DNA from: Brasenia schreberi
Taxonomy: Eukaryota > Streptophyta > Magnoliopsida > Nymphaeales > Cabombaceae
Length of the DNA: 64,000 bases
Direction of reading: 5' to 3'
NCBI GenBank assembly: GCA_036023115.1
Contig: JAYKKT010000088.1
Span: 1,915,001 to 1,979,000 of the forward strand
The notes beneath the pieces were generated by a model. It worked only from the letters and a program-made list of their open reading frames with translations, made no database searches and was not told the origin of the DNA. Shown piece by piece: positions 35,802 to 46,318 of the stretch (its first letter is position 1; each line of letters starts with the position of its first letter). The translations under genes were made by a program, and so were the position numbers.

Positions 35802-38225
35802 ATGCTTACGGGTGCTTGGAGATGGGCAGTGGGCCTGATTTTCATCGTCCTCGTTGCTGCAATCTGGATTGCAGCGAGCTACATCGTTCAATCCGTCGTC
35901 GATTCGGGCGTTTCTCCTTTCCTAATCACCTACATCTGCAATTTCCTCTTCATAATTTACATTCCGATCGTCGAAACTGGCCGCTGCTTGGAGAAGTCGA
36001 TTGGGAAACTAGGGTTTAACGAAAATTCAGAGGAAACCAATCTATTGGGTGACAATTTGGTGAATTCGGTGCCGGAATCGGTGAAAGGGATGAAAAAGTA
36101 TTCAGGATTGCTTGATGATACAGTGGAACCGTTGGTGGTGCAGAGTGAAGGCGAGCCTCACAATGGCGTTGAGCCGAAATCGGAAATGAAACCCCGTTTA
36201 AATCGATTGGGGGTAGCAAAGATCGGTCTCCTGATTAGCCCATTTTGGTTTCTCGCTCAGCTTACGTTTAATCTCTCTCTGAAGTATACCACGGTTACTG
36301 TAAGCATAATTCTCGCTAGTTCTTCTCTTTTCCGCATTTGGTCATACCATCTTTGAATTGTTAGTTTTGATTTGCAATCAAATACCCTATCACATTTTCT
36401 GGTCACCATTGGTTGAATTGTTAGTATTTGATTTACAATTGAAACATCATATCGCATTTTCTGATCAACATTTAGTGAACTTTTATTATTTTATTTGCAG
36501 TCAAATACCATATTGAGCAGTGCTTCTAGTATCTTTACTTTCTTGGTAGCACTAGCATTCTTGGGTGAGGTGTTTACGTGGGTAAAATTGATCAGCGTTC
36601 TTCTCTGTATGGCGGGAACTGTGATAGTTAGTTTAGGCGATTCGAGCTCGGAGAGTAGTGTTGCTTCAAATCTGGTACTCGGTGATGTTCTGGCATTGGT
36701 CTCGGCTGCATTTTATGCTATTTATATCACGTTGATCAGGAAGAAGATCCCTGATGAAGACAAAGCTGAAGTTCAGGTCAGCATGGCAGAGTTCCTTGGG
36801 TACCTGGGGCTTTTCAATCTTTTGATTTTCTTGCCTGTAGTGCTTTTGTTGAATTTCACTGGGTTGGAGCCCTTCACTAATCTGACTTGGAAGCAAGCTG
36901 GCCTTATCGTTGGGAAAGGTCAATCTTCAATCAACCAATTTTTCTACTTCTATTACTGCCTACATTTGCCATTATTTTTGCTTCTTTTTGTCTGCAAACA
37001 AACTTAGATATCAATAGCAAGCAAGATCACAACCACATTCAAACAATACATTATCTAGTTTTGATACTTTTGGCGATCAAACCCTAGGAGATGTTCGACC
37101 TCTCTTATGAATCAACTCCACATTTGACATGAACTTGTTGTCTTCTAGCTTACTCTCCACGACTTTTCTGTCTATGAATATATGGAATATCTGGACTTCT
37201 GAATTATTATTTGGTTTTGATGGTTCTTTCTGTGAAATATTTGTTTTAAATGCTCATTTAAGCCAGTTGTCAAGTCTTTGAGTTGGCATGGGTAATGCTT
37301 TTGCTAATTGAATACAACTGAAGCAGCCTTTTCTTGTAGCAGAAAACTTCACTCACACACATTGCACCAAATAACTTTGGAACAGAATCTTTTTCAGATG
37401 AGCTATCTGACCTTTTTCACAGGTAACCATCTGATTCATCCACAACAGCAGATTCATATACTGATCATAGGATTCAATGAAACCCTCCAAAATGTAAAAA
37501 GCTTAAAATGTATAAGCCCTCCCTAGTCAGGGTGTACAAGTTGTACTTGGATCCCCCCCGAAACAGACTAAATACAGTGGGGTTCAGCATTGAAGATGAA
37601 GCCAATGAGTGAATGGATCTGGCTCTTATACCAAAGCCGTCAAAGAGGGCAATCCTCTTCATAACATGGACTACTATAAAAATGAATACATGCTCACTCT
37701 AAGGTGAATATAAAAAGAAATATGGTACACCTTTAAGGAAGAAAAGAGAAAATGAAACTCTGTCACAAGGTTTGCAGATCATGATGTCCATTATCCACAC
37801 TGCATAAGTCATATCTCAAATCAAAGCATGGTAAAGGCTATTAATATCGGTGTTCATAACTTGTATGCACTAACATGGAATCGTGGGGATTTTCATCCCT
37901 TTCCCCTCTTAGACTTTTGCATATAGTTGATAAATTTAAACGTTTCTGCCTTACATTTGCTCTTCATACTTTCTCAGGTCTACTGGATAATGTGCTGAGT
38001 GACTATCTATGGGCAAAAGCGGTTTTGTTGACTACAACAACAGTCGCAACAGCTGGGCTCACAATTCAGGTACCACTAGCAGCTATTGTAGATTCACTAA
38101 CAGGCAATGCTCCTCATCTACTGGATTACATTGGGGGAGTTGCTATCATGCTGGGGTTCATCGGCATTAATCTTCCTTCGAGTATTCGTGGAAATTCCTC
38201 CAATCCCTCTGAGGTCTGGAGATGA
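35802..38225 (+). CDS. SLC35F/EamA (drug-metabolite transporter superfamily) membrane transporter
   Basis: Three exons, 35802-36299, 36501-36918 and 37978-38225, have GT-AG junctions and join to 1164 nt (387 aa), intact. The protein is a multi-helix membrane protein. It has an N-terminal helix (WAVGLIFIVLVAAIWIAASY), a second helix (FLITYICNFLFIIYIP), a hydrophilic loop of about 90 residues, then the second half with TTVTSNTILSSASSIFTFLV, LISVLLCMAGTVIVSLGD, FLGYLGLFNLLIFLPVVLLL and GGVAIMLGFIGINLPS. This is the plant SLC35F5/THI74-like group, mostly annotated as uncharacterised vacuolar or endomembrane solute transporters; the substrate is unknown. I chose the ATG at 35802, which puts a helix close to the N-terminus; an upstream in-frame ATG at 35748 would add 18 residues. 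Intron 2 is about 1.06 kb. Confidence 0.88.
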
Positions 38226-38401
38226 TCATTTACCAGTCATAGATGTTAGTTGAAAATGATTCCACAATCATGTAGACAAATCAAAATCATAGTTATATCA
38301 CACACAGAAACTTGCGCGCACACACACACAGAGGAAGGGTTCAAGAAAAAGTGGGAAGTCAACATTAGATGCTTAAGAGGCAAACAGATTATAAGGAAAG
38401 A
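38226..38401. other. 177-bp gap between convergent genes
   Basis: Holds the 3' ends of both the transporter (plus) and the defensin-like gene (minus), including a short CA run (38319-38330). The two transcripts very likely overlap at their 3' UTRs. Confidence 0.5.
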
Positions 38402-39474
38402 TCACATATCGCAGCAACACATAACTTTAGGTTCCTCACCGTAGCATCTGCCACCCTTGTATCCAAAGTTCCTGCACCTGTGGGCACAACGACCAGCATT
38501 ATGAGGGCATGCCGAATTGCCGATATGCAATTGCCACCAGGAACAACCCTCTCCACCTTCACACTCTCGCCTGCATGTATATCAAAAGATCATAATGCAG
38601 AACTATTGATGCTCACTAAGAAAAACATCATACAGAATGGTAAACCAAAGGTCGAATTTGAAAAAATGTGTGGTTCTGATCACATTGTTTTTCAGGTTAA
38701 ACCCGGTTTACAAACTTGCTTGATCATAATGCAGAACTATTTATGCTCACTAAGAAAAATATCATACAGAATGGTAAACCAAAGGACTAATTTCAAAATA
38801 TGTGCAGTTCTAATCACATTATTTTCAGGTTAAACTCAGTTTGCAAACTTGCTTGCCCCATTTAAGAATTACTCAACTTATATTTCCCCATTTAAGGATA
38901 ACTATTTTGTTACAAATGGGAGGCCAAAGCCAGATGCAAGCACCAGGTATCAAACTCATGACCTTTAACTTGTGACTTGGTCCCCTAGCTCGGTGAGCTA
39001 TTGGTCGTTGTGCATTTAACTATAACTCAATCGACATAGAATGCATATGATTAAGATTGCTTGTTTGCAAAATTCATCATCTAATTGCCATTTTACCACT
39101 GATGCACTACCTCTTCGGGCCAGAATCATTGGCTAGGCATGGTAAAACCTGTAATGAATGAACATTCAGTTTGGTTCGTGCCCAAGAAACCAGTTTATAG
39201 AGAAAAAAGATAAGAAATTTAGATCTATTTAGTACATTACATTGTTGATATCATCTCTTAACACAAACTCCTTGTGATATTTGTATAATGAATCTCAATC
39301 CATAGTTACGGATGGTTGTTCATTATGTAAATTACAAATTACAGTAGAAACTAAGCAGAGAGATGTAACAGAACTAAAGTGGGAGAGAGCCTTACCAACA
39401 TGGAGAAAGGGTGCAATGATGAGCAAGAGGAGCAAAAAGCAGTTGAGGATATTCACCATGGCTTTGAAAGACAT
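38402..39474 (-). CDS. defensin-like (DEFL) secreted cysteine-rich peptide, two exons
   Basis: Exon 1 (39474-39396) encodes a 26-residue signal peptide rich in Leu/Ile (MSFKAMVNILNCFLLLLL, then IIAPFLHV). A phase-1 GT intron of about 830 bp follows, and exon 2 (38565-38402) ends in TGA. Together they give 243 nt, 80 aa. The mature part has nine Cys in 52 residues: ECEGGEGC, then SAC, GRC, AHRC, GYKGGRC and a final MCCCDM. The C-x3-C (CAHRC), GYxGGxC and C-x-C elements, and a signal-peptide exon joined by a phase-1 intron to a Cys exon, are the hallmarks of the plant DEFL family of antimicrobial or signalling peptides with a CS-alpha-beta fold. The acceptor used here is gcgag (exon from 38565). 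A stronger acceptor tgcag lies 6 bp upstream, at 38571, and would shift to a Cys-poor frame, so cDNA support is needed. The intron holds a 134-bp tandem duplication. Confidence 0.65.
38588..38854. repeat. local tandem duplication, period 134 bp, in the DEFL intron
   Basis: The unit beginning gatcataatgcagaactatt is at 38588 and again at 38722, ending caaacttgctt in both, with roughly 10% divergence. Confidence 0.9.
38925..39010 (-). repeat. SINE-like repeat, second family, in the DEFL intron
   Basis: The reverse complement has gctcaccgagctagggg, gttaaaggtcatgagtttgatac and gtgcttgcatctggctttgg, matching 9238-9340. Confidence 0.55.
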
Positions 39475-40120
39475 TTTCTTCTTCAAAACACTGTTTGATC
39501 TAAGTCCCTTGCATTGGATTATATATATACATACATACACACATATATATACACAGATACATACATACACACACATATATATACACACATACATGCATAA
39601 ATATATATACACATATATATTGTATTCCCTTTGGCTCCAAAAAGAGGAGGAAATTCATTAAGGTTAGGATGGTCCGAGGTTCTTAGCTGTCTTTCCAAAC
39701 ATGAATTTCTTCTATATAGAAAGCCCGAAGTATCTCAAAAAAGAGAAGGAAATTCACCACATTCATCATGCGAAGTTTAGTTTAAATGAGTATTGAATGA
39801 TCGATAAGATGTGCCGTGGATTCTAGTCCGATTCATTTCCATATTTGTACGAAACTTCATTCCTTTTGTATTAACTGACGATTACAAAAAAGGAAAGCTT
39901 AATGTCGTAAATATGCTATTAGGTTCTGTACCATACTGGGCACATATCTTCTGCATGATACTACATTTCCTCATTTAGTTAGAAAGAAATAGATTTTAAA
40001 AGAGTACAAAATTTCTGAAAGATGGTTATATCACACAATAAGATCCATGTTGCATGGAAACAAAAATGGAAACCAGACACGAGAAACACATATTTAAATC
40101 TTAGGAAACGGAGAAACTGG

Positions 40121-40122
<2 letters not shown>
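39475..40122. other. upstream region of the DEFL gene
   Basis: 39520-39622 is a TA/CA/TACA microsatellite just upstream of the DEFL start; it would lie in its promoter or leader. No other gene is seen. Confidence 0.5.
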
Positions 40123-40179
<57 letters not shown>

Positions 40180-40318
40180 AAAACTGGATCCTATTTACTT
40201 TTTTTGGTAGTATGAGTGTAATTTAAAATTTTTTAAAGACCTTTAAAAAAATAGAAAGGATATTTGTATTACGCTCATATCACTTAAAAGTAATGGTGAA
40301 TAGGATGTAACCACTCTC

Positions 40319-40395
<77 letters not shown>
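40123..40395. mobile_element. TA-associated fold-back MITE between two (TA)n arrays
   Basis: (TA)n runs at 40123-40177 and 40324-40395 flank a clean fold-back unit (about 40178-40322). The left arm reads ggatcctatttac...tagtatgagtgtaat and the right arm attacgctcatatcac...gtgaataggatg. This is the clearest copy of the family. Location between TA tracts is what insertion at TA (Stowaway/Tc1-mariner style) followed by tract growth would give. Confidence 0.7.
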
Positions 40396-40399
<4 letters not shown>

Positions 40400-40879
40400 T
40401 AAAAGTAATGGTGAATAAAAAACAAAAGCATTTTACACATTTCAACAATGAATTTAAGCGTCGAAGAATGCTCCAGCAAAATCGACAATCCAAGACGAAT
40501 GAACCTAAAAGTTGACCATAAACTAAAAAAGCTGTATGGTTCGCATACAAGTCATCTAAAACGAAGTGTCGTCATCAAGAATGGGCCTCTCTCTTCGTCA
40601 GGAAACAAGAACTCTGAGCCAAAACCAATCGGAGTCCAATCGAGAAATTAATCTACTTCAAACATACAAAATTGTGTCTAGGGTTTCACATGAAAAACTA
40701 AGTCGTGGTGGTAATCCCACCTTGTACGAAAACCAATACAGTATCTCACTTACGAATCAAACGAAGAACCATGATTGTAAGCGCATATCAGTGTAGGCCT
40801 AAAGTTCTAGTTGATTTGTACTAACACCACTTATAATATTCCACTTTCAAAGGATCTTAATGTATTGGATAGAGTAGCA
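40396..40879. other. no gene recognised
   Basis: This is unique-looking, less AT-rich sequence. Plus frames at 40448-40651 and 40566-40796 have no recognisable family. Confidence 0.35.
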
Positions 40880-41060
40880 GGACCATTTATGGAAGAGTCA
40901 GGCCAGGCTTCAGGTTGAGCTTGAATCATGTTCGAGCAACTCAGGTTTGGTTCACTACGCTCATTTGAGCTTAAAGAAATATTGACCCGATTAAGCTAAG
41001 CTCAAGATCTTGCTCAGTGAGCTCATCCATTCGAGCTCAACTAAGCTGATGAATACATAG
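40880..41060. repeat. GAGCTC-word dispersed repeat, copy 1
   Basis: About 85% identical over about 180 bp to 43380-43545 (gcaggaccatttatgg...caggcttcaggttgagcttgaatcatgttc...gctcatccattcgagctcaac). Both copies end in a GATA-like run. Confidence 0.75.
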
Positions 41061-41091
41061 ATACATAGATAAATAGAGAGAGAAGTACATT

Positions 41092-41093
<2 letters not shown>

Positions 41094-41124
<31 letters not shown>

Positions 41125-41137
41125 GTGTGTGTGTGTG
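41094..41137. repeat. compound microsatellite (CA)n(TA)n(TG)n
   Basis: The CA, TA and TG runs are palindromic around the TA centre. Confidence 0.93.
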
Positions 41138-41424
41138 GGGCGGGGGATAGAGAGAGAAGCAATAATTACTCTTAATAGATTTCTAAGCAATTATTGGATG
41201 ATAAAGGATCGAGCAGCTTCCGCTTAGCATATTCATGTTCCGTTTGTAGTCTAGGTGAGCCGCACACAAACTGACTCATTAAGCTTTACGAGATTAAGCT
41301 TTGCAAAGTGTAAATGCATACATTAATCCATTCTCAAATCCACTTAAAAATCTTTCGTGTTTGATTGACATGAAGAACGACAGAGTTTTAAATTTAAAAA
41401 GTGAAAAGTATAATTATTCTTTAG

Positions 41425-41548
41425 TAACACTCGCAGGCGTGGGCTCAAAAGTATGGTGCTCTAATGCGATTGTTGTTGGTGGGGAGTTCGACTCCAAGAG
41501 GGTGTATGTGTGTTAGACTTCGGCCTCCTATTGTAACAAAAAGAAAAC
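41425..41548 (+). mobile_element. tRNA-derived SINE
   Basis: Contains gtgggctcaaaagtatggtgctctaatgc, then tggtggggagttcgactcc, aagagggtgtatgtg and ggcctcctattgtaac with an A-rich tail (aaaaagaaaac). The A-box is diverged and the B-box intact. Confidence 0.75.
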
Positions 41549-41718
41549 GGTGTAACATGATGGTCCCATTGCATTTATTGTGACACATCATTTTTGCAAT
41601 ATGGGTATTAATTAAGTATCAAAACAACTATATGCATTCTTGCTCTGACAGAGGAAGATGATTTTCTTGCTCTGACAGGAGAAGGAAGATGATTTCCCTC
41701 TCCTAGAAACCCTTGAAT

Positions 41719-42162
41719 TAGACATGTCCGGTTCCGGTTATCCGGCAGTTCTCTATTTATGGGTTAACACTATATGTTTTTGTTTGGCTCCTAAAGGAGA
41801 AGGAAGCCTCTTTCCTAGAAATCCTTGAATTTGGATATGTTTGGTTCTGGTTAGCCCAGAACTTGGAATCATAACCAAGCTGGTTCGGGGCTGGTTCCAG
41901 AATTGCTGATTCCGAGATAATTCCAGTTTGAGTCGAGACTGTTTGGAACCTATAATTTTAATAAAAATATAGATTTTTTTTTTAAAAGATAGAAAATGAT
42001 AGTTTGGAACATCTGATTCCGGTTTCAGTTTTATAAAAGATAAACCGGAGCCGAAAAGGGTGGTTCACCGTTCCAGTTTCACCGATTTCAAGTTTAGCCG
42101 GTTCCTGTCTCGGTTTAGTTTTGGTCAGAACCGCCGAGAAAGTTGGGAACCGGCCATGTCTA
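41719..42162. mobile_element. hAT-like MITE, TAGACATG family, with internal duplication
   Basis: Starts tagacatgtccgg and ends ccggccatgtcta. It is flanked by ccttgaat (41711-41718) and cattgaat (42163-42170), 7 of 8. It is longer than its relatives because its left end and flank are partly repeated from about 41813 (cctagaaatccttgaatt, then ggatatgtttggttctgg). Confidence 0.75.
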
Positions 42163-42259
42163 CATTGAATTGAATCTAAGCATGATATGCCTCACCCTAG
42201 TAGAAGTTTACACAAAATGGGAAAAGTTGTTAATGTTAATCTAAAGATTTTTTTTTCCT

Positions 42260-42345
42260 ACAATGGGAGACTGAAACCATATGCATGCCCAAGGTAATGA
42301 ACTCATCACCTTCAACTTCTGACTTGACCCTCTAGCCATGTTTTC
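42260..42345 (-). repeat. SINE-like repeat, second family
   Basis: The reverse complement contains gttgaaggtgatgagttcat and gggcatgcatatgg, as in 9238-9340. Confidence 0.5.
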
Positions 42346-42407
42346 AGCATTATGCAGACGGTTTTATATGGTAAAGTAAGAAGCTTTCTCATGAAATAAA
42401 ATAAAAA

Positions 42408-42556
42408 ATTAAGGGGTTGTCTAGTGGTCGTCCTCGTAATTAAGTAAAAAGTTAGATCATATCTCATGCACGTTGAAACACGTGTTTGATTATGAGAAAA
42501 AGTTTGCCTCCAATTCAAGTTTCGTAGGTTTAACCCTTGCAATCAAACACCCCTTA
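42408..42556. mobile_element. possible PIF/Harbinger-like MITE
   Basis: Ends ttaaggggttgtctag and aatcaaacaccccttaa are inverted repeats bounded by TTA/TAA trinucleotides, as in Tourist-type MITEs. No coding capacity. Confidence 0.4.
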
Positions 42557-42969
42557 AAGGATTCATTTAGTATAAGGTTTTAAGAAAATTAGATGTTGAA
42601 TTTTAGTACTCGCAGTTTTAAGTTGCATGAAATTGTGGTTCCATGAGCCCAATTTGAGTAAAAAAACTTTGGTACCAATAGAGAATAGACCACAAGAATT
42701 ATATCCACGAGCTTCTCATGAATACCAAGTACCTCTTCTTTCGTTATGTCATCTTGTACGAAAACTAAAGCGTGAGTATGACATATTGATGAATTAAACA
42801 CGAAATCATTGATGAATTAAACACGAAATCATGATTACAGGCTATTAGAACCCTGAAGTTATAGTACCAATGGCCTAACTCCACTTGTCATACACTCCCT
42901 AATTGACCTTGAGGGGCCAAAACAGTAAACTAAGGGTGACAGTATTAATAAGGTATCATTAAAATAAAG

Positions 42970-43368
42970 TTAACAAGAAGGCTTTTCAAAATCGAGAATT
43001 TTATGAAATTCTGGGAGCTCAGAAGTGGGATCTTCCTCAAGGGGATCCACCTCTGGGCTTTGATCATTCTCGAGGTTTATAGATCCTAGGGAATTTGATG
43101 CATGGATTTTAAAAAGACCTGGTTTCACACTTGAAATTTCTATTGATTTTGAAATTTTTGGTCTAGTTATACAAACAACGTTTCTTTCGAAATCTTTTGC
43201 TTTTTCCAAATCCTTACCAATAGCAGCTATGGACAAAATCTTTTTGGAATTTTGTAAATTTTCGATTTTTTTGTGTTTTTGTAAAACGAGAATTTTGGGA
43301 ACTATACAAACTACTCTTTTTTCGAATTTTTCATTTTCAAGTGTGCCCTTTGTCTTGACGGAGTGTCA
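42970..43368 (-). CDS. unassigned Lys-rich ORF with an internal repeat
   Basis: The minus-strand frame is open for about 132 codons from the stop at about 43368 to the TAA/TAG end at 42970. There is no ATG near its beginning, so it is probably an exon or a remnant. It contains a degenerate internal duplication: ENEKFEKRVVCIVPKI and, about 45 residues later, AKDFERNVVCITRPKI. It ends in an acidic, Pro-containing tail (SPEVDPLEEDPTSELPEF). Codon content looks less random than its surroundings. I do not recognise the family; a transposon ORF remnant is possible. Confidence 0.35.
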
Positions 43369-43379
43369 ACGAATACTAG

Positions 43380-43545
43380 CAGGACCAATTGGGGGAGTAG
43401 TCAGGCTTCAGCTTCAGCTTGAATCATGTTCAAATAACTCGGGTTTGGTTCACTAAGCTCGTTTGAGCTTGGACAAATATTCACCCGATTAAGCTAGGCT
43501 CGAGATCTAACTCAGTGAGCTCATCCATTCGAACTCAACTAAGCT
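43380..43545. repeat. GAGCTC-word dispersed repeat, copy 2
   Basis: Parallel to 40880-41060. It ends in (GATA)n at about 43549-43565. Confidence 0.75.
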
Positions 43546-43601
43546 GATAGATAGATAGATAGATAAATAGAGAGTAGCTTATGAATATATATAATATAGA
43601 G

Positions 43602-43775
43602 AGATAGATTGGATGCTGCCCGTTATTTATATTGTTTACTCATGTCAGATTATTGTTTTTTAAGAACACGAGAATAATAATAATAATTTTTTTAATATTT
43701 AAATTCTTTTAAATTATATTCATGATATCAAAAGTAATGAATGATGAGTATGACGATGGAGAATCAGTTTTCATA
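43602..43775. repeat. TA-associated fold-back MITE
   Basis: Left arm attggatgctgcccg...attgttttttaagaacacgagaataat, right arm attatattcatgatatc...aagtaatgaatgatgag. TA runs on both sides. Confidence 0.6.
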
Positions 43776-44102
43776 TATATATATATATCGAGCAAGTACA
43801 CAAACTCATTAACCAGAGCATTGGCGAGCCCGAGTTGGGCTCAACTTCTTTTTAGGGCAGCTCGAGTAGCTTGTGAGCAGCTTGGCTCACTTTGCAAACC
43901 TTACGAGCAATACTTTCCCACTTTCCCTCAAGTTGTACATGTCGATTTTGTTGCGTGTGTAGGTGCATGCATTTTTGTTGCTTCCTCAAGCAAAATTGTG
44001 AAGAACAGATAATTTACGACCCCAGCCATGTTTATTAACACTCAAACATCAAACGCATCAAGAAGATTCTCTCTCTCTCTCACACACACACACAGAGAGA
44101 AG

Positions 44103-44405
44103 ATGCCAACAGTGCTGCAGAGAGCGTTGATGGTGTTCTTGGTGATGGTGCTTGTTCTGTCAAAATGTGAGAATGCGCTTGTTTTTGGATCACTTGGGCA
44201 CATGTAACTATCATTATATTGATCTCTTATAAGATTTTAATACAAAGTTTTATTAGATATCAATACAAAGTTTTATACATACAACGACTCTTCGTGTTTG
44301 TGGACGTATACAATGACTGCGACTCTTTCTGCAATTTGTAACGATTACAATGGCTGTAAACAAGTATCTGCAGGATATGCAAGCTTTTGCTGCTGCCACA
44401 ACTAA
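44103..44405 (+). pseudogene. decayed defensin-like (DEFL) gene
   Basis: Exon 1 (44103-44166) encodes a signal peptide of 21 residues (MPTVLQRALMVFLVMVLVLS, then K) and ends in a phase-1 donor gtgaga, the same layout as the DEFL gene at 38402-39474. After acceptor caaag (exon from about 44269) the phase-1 frame reads VYNDCDSFCNL and hits TAA. The +1 frame then reads CNDYNGCKQVSAGYASFCCC, followed by HN and TAA (44403-44405). Put side by side, C-x3-C, GC, GY and terminal CCC line up with the other gene, so a single-base indel near 44335 appears to have broken it. The upstream Cys are not evident. This is inference from a short, diverged peptide. Confidence 0.4.
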
Positions 44406-44499
44406 GGGCTTTATCTGCAATATGCATGGGAAGAACGTCCTTCTCCACTCTATTTCAAAGGAGAAATTGTGTTCATTTTGCAACTCCGTGCTCCAATCC

Positions 44500-44501
<2 letters not shown>

Positions 44502-44589
<88 letters not shown>
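44502..44589. repeat. (TC)n microsatellite, about 88 bp
   Basis: Uninterrupted TC array, the longest pure TC run in the window. Confidence 0.95.
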
Positions 44590-44596
<7 letters not shown>

Positions 44597-44689
44597 AGGT
44601 TGTTTCAGTGCTGGAGGGATCAAAATCGGGAAGAAATCCTTCCTTAATCTACCAGTTGCTTCCATTATCATTCAGTTTTTTTTACAACA

Positions 44690-45015
44690 TTTGGTTTCGG
44701 TCCAGTTCGGGTGTGGTTCAGCATCCAGACCCAAGAATTACAAAAGCCTTTCTCGCTTCCCGGTAAACCGCCCGTTCCAATTAGCTCAGACCCTAAAACC
44801 GTAATCGAATCGGCTCGGGACCAGTTTTGAATTCGGTTCCGTTTTAGAACCGTGAGTTCTGAAGAGGTTCTGATCGGAGTCCAGATACAAACTTAAAATT
44901 TATACGATTTTTTTTTAAAAGTATAAAAGGTGGAACCGAAACTGAACTGATTGATTCCTTATTTCGGAGCCTGCTGTGGTTTGGATTTCATCGGTTCCTG
45001 ACCCGGTTTATGTTA
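44690..45015. repeat. GGTTC-word MITE, ends not resolved
   Basis: ggttcag, gaaccg and aaccggttc-like words surround an AT centre. It closes with cggttcctgacccggttta, but no catgtcta end. Confidence 0.5.
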
Positions 45016-45035
45016 AGGGTTTCAATTCCTCTAGG

Positions 45036-45130
45036 GTCTTCCTTGGTGGGGAGTTTGACTCTCGGAAGGTGCATGTGTGAGTGCGTGTTAAGTTTCAACC
45101 TCCTCTTGTAATAATAATAAAAAAAATCGC
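45036..45130 (+). mobile_element. tRNA-derived SINE, 5'-truncated
   Basis: Begins at the body (ttggtggggagtttgactctc), then aaggtgcatgtgtgagtg and aacctcctcttgtaataataataaaaaaa, an A-rich tail. Confidence 0.68.
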
Positions 45131-45229
45131 CTTCCTTTCCTGAATCTCATCTTTTCCTTCTGATTTCTTTACCATCTTAAAAAGTTTTACCACTCATTTG
45201 TTAATCTTTTTTCTTTCTTTTGGTTACAA

Positions 45230-45560
45230 TAAGAGCCCAAATCGAACCCCCAGCCAGGTAAGACACAAGATGTATGCTTCCTTTTAGTGTTACAAGCCTA
45301 ACACATACATGCACCACCGGAAGTCGAACCCCCGACCAGCAGCAACATCACCAAAGCATCTTGCCTGGTTGAGCTAACACTCTAGGTGAATGATTATATA
45401 TAGTAATTGGATATTTCCTACCAGTAATGTTTTTTACTCTTGTTCAATCATTGCTTTTGAATGGCACGAATACATCCACTGCCACAAGTCAAACTTTCCA
45501 CGAACATTTCCATCACCAAAGCACCTTGCTTGATTGAGCTAACACTCATGGTGCTAGATG
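45230..45560 (-). mobile_element. two diverged tRNA-derived SINEs in tandem orientation
   Basis: The first has the reverse-complement A-box TTAGCTCAACCAGGCAAG and B-box GGTTCGACTTCC (about 45298-45388). The second, about 45470-45556, has TTAGCTCAATCAAGCAAGGTGC. Between them is part of a fold-back MITE (45398-45470). Confidence 0.6.
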
Positions 45561-45591
45561 TATATTTTAGAATGCTATATTAGGTAATAAT

Positions 45592-45800
45592 TATATATAT
45601 AGTATTTAGATGTTGCTCACTATTAATCCTGTTTACTAATGTCCAATCATTTCTTTTGAGTAGCGTGTAATAATATAATTTATTTTGATTTTTCAGATAT
45701 TCTGATAACCTTTAAAAGTATACTCAAATTGTCAAAAAGTAACTATCATATATGAGTAAACAACATCAGTCATGGACATGATCTTTTTCATATATATATG
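45592..45800. repeat. TA-associated fold-back MITE
   Basis: Left arm tatttagatgttgctcac...gtgtaataatata, right arm tatactcaaattgtc...atgagtaaacaacatc. TA runs lie on both sides. Confidence 0.55.
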
Positions 45801-46310
45801 GAGTATGTGCGGCGGGTTTGGAGCTCCAATATTTCTACCGAGGGTAATGAAATGGGTAAGGAAGAGAAATTTGAGATTCAGATATGAGGTTGCTATAGGT
45901 GTATTTGGTTTGACCCTCACCATTGCTCTGAACTTGCCTAGAAACTAGGAGGATTCATCGTTCGGTTTGGTTCTGTTCCAGCTTCAACGACGAACGAAAA
46001 CAAAATAACCAGTTCTCGATTTTTGTGAGAATGAACCAAGCCAAACCAAACTATGGGTCTCGGTTTGGTTCAGTTTTGAACCACTGGTGTATATATTTTT
46101 AACATACATGCTAATATATGATAGTTATATTGTATAACAAACAATGGAATAATAAATATGAAACAACACCATATCCAAATTTTGTCACGATAAGTAAACT
46201 TAGTAAGTTATAGCATATGCTAATATCAAAATAATTCAATTCCAAGCATTAATACCACAACATAAATGGTGAGAACTGATTGAACTGATTGATGGTTATA
46301 TGTATATATC
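45801..46310. other. no gene recognised; GGTTC-word remnant
   Basis: 45955-46095 carries tttggttctgttccagcttcaac and ggtttggttcagttttgaacc, close to the 26424-26975 type. The rest is AT-rich non-coding. Confidence 0.4.
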
Positions 46311-46318
46311 TACATATA

